Shown here piece after piece: positions 32,704 to 37,463 of a DNA stretch of 37,463 nucleotides. The notes below the pieces were generated by a model, which was not told the origin of the DNA, did not search any database, and saw only the letters and a list, made by a program, of their open reading frames with translations. The position numbers and the translations under genes were made by a program. The stretch's first letter is position 1; each line of letters opens with the position of its first letter. The stretch lies in NCBI GenBank assembly GCA_903831825.1, contig CAIKZE010000280.1, positions 1 to 37,463 on the forward strand, given 5' to 3'. This DNA is from an uncultured Lentisphaeria bacterium. GTDB lineage: Bacteria > Verrucomicrobiota > Lentisphaeria > Victivallales > Victivallaceae.

Positions 32704-33783
32704 ATGAAAAGAATCAACGATATTGATCCGCGGGTACTGTCCGAGGTAAGGAAAGGCACGGTCATTCCGGCGCAACCGCTGGCGCTGGACGCGAACCGCA
32801 AATTTGTGCCGAAATATCAGCGGGCGCTTTGCAGATATTATATAGACGCGGGCGCCGGAGGCATCGCGGTAGGGGTTCATTCCACCCAGTTTGAAATCCG
32901 CAATCCTGAAATCGGGCTGTTCGAGCCGGTACTGGCCCATACTTCCCAGGCCATTGATGAATGGTGCGCTGAAACCGGGCGCCGGATCCTGAAAATAGCC
33001 GGGGCATGCGGCAAAACCCCGCAGGCCGGGTATGAGGCTGAGTTCGCAGTGAAAAACGGTTATGACGCCTGTCTGCTGAGCCTGTCGGCGCTGAAAGACT
33101 CAACCATTGATGAAATGCTCGGACACTGCCGGGAGATCGCCGGCATCATGCCGGTTATCGGTTTTTATCTCCAGCCCGGCGTCGGCGGCCGAATCCTGCC
33201 GTATGAGTTCTGGCGGGAATTTGTGGAAATTGACAATATTCTGGCCGTCAAAATGGCGCCGTTCAACCGCTACCAGACGCTGGACGTGGTGCGGGCGCTG
33301 GCCGAGTCGGGCCGCGAAAATGAAATCACGCTGTACACCGGCAATGACGACAATATCGTAATGGATCTGCTGACGGAATACAAAATCCAGACCGCCGCCG
33401 GGGAAAAACATCTCCGGATAAAAGGCGGACTGCTCGGGCACTGGTGCGTCTGGACGAAGAAAGCGGTGGAACTGCTGGACGAAATCCACGGCATCATCGC
33501 TTCCGGCAAGGCAATCCCCGCGGAAATGCTTTCCAGGAATATCGGAATTACCGACTGCAATGCGGCATTTTTCGATCCCGCCCATTATTTTGCCGGCTGC
33601 ATTCCCGGGATTCACGAAGTGCTGCGCCGCCAGGGACTGCTGCCGGGTATCTGGTGCCTGAATCCGCGGGAAACGCTGTCGCCGGGACAGAGTGAAGAGA
33701 TCGACCGGGTTTACCGCGCCTACCCCCGGCTGAATGACGACAGTTTTGTGAAAGCCAACCTTGACAAATGGCTGGCGGATTGA
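32704..33783 (+). CDS. DapA/NAL-family aldolase-like protein
   Basis: The 359-residue protein resembles the dihydrodipicolinate synthase/N-acetylneuraminate lyase family: AGAGGIAVGVHSTQFEIRN in place of the usual GT-G-E region, RILKIAGACG, GYDACLLSLSAL, MPVIGFYLQPGVGGRILPY and NILAVKMAPFNRYQTLDVV, where Lys of VKMAP fits the Schiff-base position. It probably makes or breaks a pyruvate-type carbon-carbon bond of a sugar acid; the substrate is unknown. It is longer than typical family members (~300) by a C-terminal tail. It lies 14 bases after the epimerase gene and about 35 before the TetR start. Confidence 0.78.
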   Translation: MKRINDIDPRVLSEVRKGTVIPAQPLALDANRKFVPKYQRALCRYYIDAGAGGIAVGVHSTQFEIRNPEIGLFEPVLAHTSQAIDEWCAETGRRILKIAGACGKTPQAGYEAEFAVKNGYDACLLSLSALKDSTIDEMLGHCREIAGIMPVIGFYLQPGVGGRILPYEFWREFVEIDNILAVKMAPFNRYQTLDVVRALAESGRENEITLYTGNDDNIVMDLLTEYKIQTAAGEKHLRIKGGLLGHWCVWTKKAVELLDEIHGIIASGKAIPAEMLSRNIGITDCNAAFFDPAHYFAGCIPGIHEVLRRQGLLPGIWCLNPRETLSPGQSEEIDRVYRAYPRLNDDSFVKANLDKWLAD

Positions 33784-33818
33784 TATTTTCTTATCCACAT
33801 TTCAAGGAAGGCAGACAA

Positions 33819-34418
33819 ATGCAGAAACGGGCAATCGAAACCAGAGAGAATATTCTTAAAACCGCTATCGGGATTTTTTCCGAACACGGTTATCACGGCG
33901 CCAAAGTTGATCAGATCGCGGAGGCCGCCGCCGTCAACAAACAACGGATATACGCCTATTTTCACAGCAAAGCCGGATTGTTTGAACAATGTCTGACCGC
34001 GGTTTTTGAAGGCGTCAAACTGTTTGACGACAAAGCCATGACCGCGGCCCGGCTGGAACCGGCCAGACTCACGGAAATAATTCTGCGGGAATATATGGCC
34101 CTGCATAAAAAACATCCGTATTTCTGGCGGATGCTGGCCTGGACCAACCTGGAAGATGATTCATCCTTGAAAAAACTGCCGGGGCTCAAAGAAAAAGATT
34201 ACACCGCCTTGAAAGAGCTGTTCGGCCAGGCCGCGGAACTCGGGCTGCTGCCCCGCAGCGTTTCCTTCGAAACTTATATTTTTACACTGATGGCTGTCTC
34301 ATATTTCTATAATTCCAACCGGAAAACGCTGTCGAAGACCCTCTCGCCGGAACTGTTCACCGGGCCGGGAATGGAAAAGCTCATCGCCGAATGCTCACTT
34401 ATGATTGCGCCGCAATGA
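33819..34418 (+). CDS. TetR-family transcriptional regulator
   Basis: From the ATG at 33819 (AAGGAAGG eight bases upstream) the protein has 199 residues; a longer frame from 33768 would overlap the aldolase gene. The helix-turn-helix is clear: RENILKTAIGIFSEHGYHGAK then VDQIAEAAAVNKQRIYAYFHSKAGLFEQCL. The C-terminal ligand domain is helical and not assigned. It is last in the epimerase-aldolase operon, so it likely represses the promoter at 31587-31615 through the palindrome at 31616-31636. Its 3' end overlaps the convergent CREST-like gene by 24 bases. Confidence 0.92.
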   Translation: MQKRAIETRENILKTAIGIFSEHGYHGAKVDQIAEAAAVNKQRIYAYFHSKAGLFEQCLTAVFEGVKLFDDKAMTAARLEPARLTEIILREYMALHKKHPYFWRMLAWTNLEDDSSLKKLPGLKEKDYTALKELFGQAAELGLLPRSVSFETYIFTLMAVSYFYNSNRKTLSKTLSPELFTGPGMEKLIAECSLMIAPQ

Positions 34419-35129
34419 TCTTCCCTGCCGTTCTTTTACTTCGATATCTTCCGCCAGATAAATGTATTTGATCATAAAAAAGCTGCAAATGCCGCCAAAA
34501 ATATGCCAGAGGAAATGCGTTCCCTGCGGCAGGAACGCGATGTCAAGCCGGTCCGTCATGCGAAAGGTCACGGCCACGGCAAAAGACGCCAGGCACAGCG
34601 TCAGCGTCAGCCAGGCCTGGCGGTTCCTCAGCACGCAAAACAGCACTGCCGGAAGCAGAATATTCGACGCCAGCACCACATAGCCGATGCTGATCGCATA
34701 TTTTTCCGGAACACTGATGACGTATTTGGAAATAAAAAAATAGATCGTCCACGGCCCCAGCGTCAGCAGAAAAGTCCACACCCATTTTCTGACCAGCATC
34801 CGCCACAGGAAGATCCCCGCCGACAGCGCCAGCACCAGAATCGGCATGACGTCCAGTTGCAGCCAGATGGAGCTGCTCCGGGTGGCGTGGAAAACCGTCC
34901 CCCCGATAAAGCCCAGCAGCAGAATCGGCATGCAAACCGTCGTCAACGGATGTTTCACCGTGTTCAGCCGAGTTTTCCAGGACCAGTAGATCACCAGCAG
35001 CAAAAAGATCAGGTTGCTGAACGTATTGAACGGTTCGACCGGGAAACGGCTCATGTCCGTCTCCTTGTACAGCGGCCCGTAATCTTTCGGCCCATACGCG
35101 ATGTACGCTTTAGATTCAATGTTGTTCAT
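34395..35129 (-). CDS. Seven-helix CREST-superfamily (alkaline ceramidase/PAQR-like) membrane protein
   Basis: The 244-residue protein has about seven hydrophobic helices and the residues that define the CREST superfamily of membrane hydrolases: EPFNTFSN with Glu 32, Asn 35 and Asn 39, GGTVFHATR with His 80, WLQLD with Asp 92, and a late HFLWH pair. In that superfamily these residues hold a metal and cleave amide or ester bonds in lipids (alkaline ceramidase, PAQR, Per1). I infer a lipid hydrolase at the inner membrane. Its start overlaps the end of the YdjM-like gene by 14 bases, so they are co-transcribed, and its 3' end overlaps the convergent TetR gene. Confidence 0.65.
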   Translation of the reverse strand: MNNIESKAYIAYGPKDYGPLYKETDMSRFPVEPFNTFSNLIFLLLVIYWSWKTRLNTVKHPLTTVCMPILLLGFIGGTVFHATRSSSIWLQLDVMPILVLALSAGIFLWRMLVRKWVWTFLLTLGPWTIYFFISKYVISVPEKYAISIGYVVLASNILLPAVLFCVLRNRQAWLTLTLCLASFAVAVTFRMTDRLDIAFLPQGTHFLWHIFGGICSFFMIKYIYLAEDIEVKERQGRSLRRNHK

Positions 35130-35643
35130 TATTCTTTCCCTTGTTGAAGAGTTCGACGATCTGACGGTCCAGTTTCGGCATAACTATTTCCAGCGGGGTC
35201 CGCCGCTGATATTTTATGATAAGCACGGTCCAGGCAATCAGCAGCATTCCGGCGAGAATGTTCTGCCAGGAATAAAGCTCCCAACTGCATGGAATGCTGA
35301 ATTCCCTATTGCTGAAAGGCCACAAATAGCTGATCGTCCAGAGCGTACCCGAACCGAACAGATCCATGACCATGTGCAGTTGGAGCAAGGCAAAACAGAG
35401 GCACAGCATCTTTGCTTTATGCTCGGAAAAACAGCAGAATGCCGCTGCCGCCAATACCGTAAACAGGAGATTATGCCCCAGCACATGATGAAATCTCCAG
35501 TACATCTCCTGACCGAAAATGATTCCCAGCCCGTCGAAATCGGGCAGCGCCGCCGCCAAGGCGCAAAACAGCCGCTCGCGGCCGTTCAACTGGAAAAGAT
35601 TGCCAATGCACCATCCGGAAAGAAAATGAGTCTGTAAATGCAC
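35116..35643 (-). CDS. YdjM-like membrane-bound metal-dependent hydrolase (DUF457)
   Basis: I favour the GTG at 35643, which has GGGAGG just upstream (175 residues); a TTG at 35673 lengthens it by ten codons. HLQTHFLSGWCIG, ALAAALPDFDGLG, WRFHHVLGHNLLFTVLAAA and LLQLHMVMDLFGSGTLWTISYLWPF carry the His and Asp residues of the YdjM/DUF457 family. That family resembles metal-dependent phosphatases or hydrolases embedded in the membrane. Four or five hydrophobic helices fit an inner-membrane protein, with a charged C-terminal tail. It is transcribed just ahead of the CREST-like gene with a 14-base overlap, which suggests a shared role in membrane lipids. Confidence 0.8.
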   Translation of the reverse strand: MHLQTHFLSGWCIGNLFQLNGRERLFCALAAALPDFDGLGIIFGQEMYWRFHHVLGHNLLFTVLAAAAFCCFSEHKAKMLCLCFALLQLHMVMDLFGSGTLWTISYLWPFSNREFSIPCSWELYSWQNILAGMLLIAWTVLIIKYQRRTPLEIVMPKLDRQIVELFNKGKNNEQH

Positions 35644-35673
35644 AAATCCTCCCGTAAATTCAATTAACTTCAA

Positions 35674-35890
35674 ATCAAGTATTTTTAATATCCCGGAGGG
35701 ATAACACGTTTATAGCAAGATCAGTCAAATAACCTGCGACCCTGTCAGGGTCGAACAATCCGCGGCCTTTTGTACTATAAACGTTTGATGCCGTCGGCAT
35801 CCGATTTCACGGAACGTACTTAAACATTTGTATCTATATGTATTACTGAACTTTAGAACTTTATACCCCGCAGTCGCTGGACTCGCAAGC
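35674..35890. other. Gene-free upstream stretch of the YdjM-like operon
   Basis: This is about 220 AT-rich bases with no credible gene. A partial inverted repeat involving TGCGACCCTGTCAGGGTCG (35731-35749) can form a hairpin. I see no clear promoter. The ~155-base dispersed repeat copy B follows at 35891. Confidence 0.4.
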
Positions 35891-36046
35891 GTGACCGGGA
35901 TCGAAAGAAGGTTGTGACGGAGCACAACCCTCCATTGGGTTATCCGCCATCGCAACTGTTCCCCTGTTTTTTGAATTTCTGGTTTCCATTCTTACTCATG
36001 GTATCTGAATTCCTTCTTTTGGGTTGCGGGCAAAGCCCGCCTTAGA
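35891..36046 (+). repeat. ~155-base dispersed intergenic repeat, copy B
   Basis: This is the second copy of the block at 24560-24715, same orientation, nearly 90% identical. It starts GTGACCGGGATCGAAAGAAG and ends GCGGGCAAAGCCCGCCTTAG, and keeps both hairpins. Like copy A it lies downstream of a minus-strand gene's stop codon (36056) and upstream of another minus-strand gene. Confidence 0.8.
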
Positions 36047-36055
36047 ACTTCCCCG

Positions 36056-37144
36056 CTAATGGTTGGCGATCCTGTATATCATCACCGCGCCGATGATCTG
36101 AAACGCCAGATTGGGAATCCACAGCAGATACTGCGGGTAAATTTGAGGATAATTAGTCAGCGAATCACAGAGAATGATGGACATAAAGAATCCGCCGGCC
36201 AGAATTACGCTCAGGAAAAGATTGACCGAGGTTTCACGCCGGGAAGTTCTTATCGCCAGCGGCAGCCCCAGCAGCAGGAACGCAATCGGCGACAGAGCAA
36301 ACGCGATGCGCTGATTTAACTCCACTTCCAGTTCACAGGTGTTCCGGTGCAGCCGGTTGTCAATGCGGATTCTGCCCAGCAGTTCCCGCAGCGTCATATA
36401 TTTGGCTTTTTGGCCGATACGGATTTTATTCAGTTCCTTGCCGTAGTTAAGCGTGAACTCAACAGTTTTATTGAAAACACGAGTCTCCGGTTTTGTTTTC
36501 TTGTCAATAATAATGCAGTCGGTCAGCACTATCGTCATCAACTGCTTGCTTTTGTCAACCAGAAATTTGCCCTTGGCGGCCGTAATGTCCTGGTCATAAT
36601 TATTGCCCTTTTCATCCATCGTAAAAATCTGAATATCCTTGACTTCATCCTCGCTGATTTTATCGTCAATATAAATGATATTGTTTTCAAATTCCACCGG
36701 CTTGCCGGGTTCGAAGATTGCCAGCGGCTGGTCAACCACCGTGGCCGCCATCAGACTGCGGGATTTGCCCAGCAGCGGAGGTCCAACCTCAACCTGCAGA
36801 TACAGACACAGCAAAGTCATGAAAAAAGTGATGATCAGAATCGGCGAGACCACTTGCAGAATGGAAACCCCGCAGGCGCGCATCGCCGTAACTTCCGAAT
36901 CGGCGGAAAGCCGTCCGAAAACCAGCATCACCGCCACCAGCACTGCCCAGGGCACCGTGAAGGTCAGCACAATCGGCATGATGTATAACATAAACAGCAG
37001 AAAATTCACCACCGGAATCCCCTGTGAGATATATTCAAATATCTTCACCAGCCGCGCCCCCATCATCACGAACGTCAGCACGCCAATGGCCATCCCGAAG
37101 GTTATAAGAAAGTTTTTTAATACATATAAATTTAAGGTTTTCAT
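36056..37144 (-). CDS. LptF/LptG-family (YjgP/YjgQ) permease
   Basis: The 362-residue protein has the family layout: LYVLKNFLITFGMAIGVLTF at the first helix, three more helices including IMPIVLTFTVPWAVLVAVML, the conserved GRLSADSEVTAMRACGVS, a periplasmic beta-jellyroll domain (about 130-265), and two C-terminal helices after ELNQRIAFALSPIAFLLLGLPLAI. LptF and LptG move lipopolysaccharide with the LptB ATPase across the inner membrane, which implies an LPS-containing outer membrane. I cannot tell F from G. No partner permease gene is in view; it may lie outside the window. Confidence 0.9.
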   Translation of the reverse strand: MKTLNLYVLKNFLITFGMAIGVLTFVMMGARLVKIFEYISQGIPVVNFLLFMLYIMPIVLTFTVPWAVLVAVMLVFGRLSADSEVTAMRACGVSILQVVSPILIITFFMTLLCLYLQVEVGPPLLGKSRSLMAATVVDQPLAIFEPGKPVEFENNIIYIDDKISEDEVKDIQIFTMDEKGNNYDQDITAAKGKFLVDKSKQLMTIVLTDCIIIDKKTKPETRVFNKTVEFTLNYGKELNKIRIGQKAKYMTLRELLGRIRIDNRLHRNTCELEVELNQRIAFALSPIAFLLLGLPLAIRTSRRETSVNLFLSVILAGGFFMSIILCDSLTNYPQIYPQYLLWIPNLAFQIIGAVMIYRIANH

Positions 37145-37310
37145 CTTATCCAGTAATTTTTCAGGTTGTCACTCTGCTCAAATTAAATACAGTAAACCGA
37201 AACTGAAAATACATTTAATTTACGGATTATCAAATCCGGATTGGTATTTAGTCCGAGTAATAAGCCATTGTTTTTAGGATTTCCCTCTGTTTTTTGCCCG
37301 TGTTTTGATT

Positions 37311-37463
37311 TATACTCTATAAGGTTGAAAATTTAACATAGACGAGTCGGATTGTGGATTGGATTTTTTCGATCCGACTGATTGGCGATATGAATATCGC
37401 CTGAAGGAGGAACGGAAAAATACGGCCGCAAGACACTCGTCCCGCGCCTGCGGGATTGCGATC
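37311..37463 (+). ncRNA. Candidate structured RNA or leader, cut by the window edge
   Basis: A TATACT box at 37311-37316 could be a -10. About 30 bases on, GACGAGT (37341-37347) is complementary to ACTCGTC (37435-37441), enclosing two hairpins: CGGAT/ATCCG (37348-37352, 37372-37376) and GGCGATA-TGAA-TATCGCC (37384-37401). A third hairpin, CCCGC/GCGGG, sits at 37441-37454. AAGGAGG at 37404-37410 has no start codon at a usable distance. This looks like a multibranched RNA or riboswitch-like leader. I do not recognise the class. Confidence 0.35.

Noticed and set aside
37404-37410. AAGGAGG as the ribosome site of a truncated gene at the right edge
   Set aside because: No ATG, GTG or TTG lies within usable distance downstream inside the window.

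Overview
The window reads as part of a chromosome from an anaerobic, carbohydrate-degrading member of the PVC group, most likely Lentisphaerota (Victivallales-like). The reasons are a pseudopilin with the FTLIELL...[10 protein letters not shown] leader and H-X9-DG signature, a very large secreted DUF6067/GH123-like protein, uroporphyrinogen-decarboxylase-like and sugar-isomerase/oxidoreductase cassettes under LacI and AraC control, and intergenic DNA rich in short dispersed repeats. This assignment is inference. No rRNA, tRNA or CRISPR array was seen.

Layout. (1) 1-1.8 kb: a frameshifted small protein with a RHIM-like amyloid motif, followed by a DUF4062 (TIR-like) protein; this pair resembles a defence or signalling module. 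(2) 1.87-12 kb: a sugar-degradation island (LacI regulator, alpha/alpha-barrel glycosidase-like protein, pseudopilin, 1295-residue secreted enzyme, GH4 glycosidase). It is bounded by a full copy (10.9-12.0 kb) and a truncated remnant (1.87-2.17 kb) of the same NAD-dependent epimerase gene, both on the minus strand. (3) 12.2-18 kb: two AraC regulators, each divergent from a catabolic unit (a uroporphyrinogen-decarboxylase-like protein; a sugar isomerase plus a Gfo/Idh/MocA dehydrogenase), and a secreted LolA-like protein. (4) 18.2-22.3 kb: transaldolase, phosphoketolase and a SpoIIAA-like protein, the core of a phosphoketolase shunt. (5) 22.3-23.4 kb: a REP-associated tyrosine transposase between two arrays of GTAG-hairpin repeats. 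(6) 23.5-25.8 kb: another sugar epimerase and another uroporphyrinogen-decarboxylase-like protein. (7) 26.2-31.5 kb: an M20 hydrolase, acetate kinase and degenerate acetate-kinase paralogue in one operon behind a good sigma-54 promoter, divergent from a XylR/DmpR-type sigma-54 activator. (8) 31.6-34.4 kb: an epimerase, a DapA-like aldolase and a TetR regulator behind a near-consensus promoter with a palindromic operator. (9) 34.4-37.1 kb: a CREST-type seven-helix membrane protein, a YdjM-like membrane hydrolase and an LptF/G-type permease. (10) The last ~120 bases look like the start of a structured RNA cut by the window edge.

How the genes fit together. Secreted and cytoplasmic glycosidases free sugars or uronic acids. 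Isomerases, epimerases and dehydrogenases feed them to the pentose-phosphate pool. Transaldolase and phosphoketolase convert that pool to acetyl phosphate, and acetate kinase can recover ATP from it. The enzyme families are read from sequence; the joined pathway is inference.
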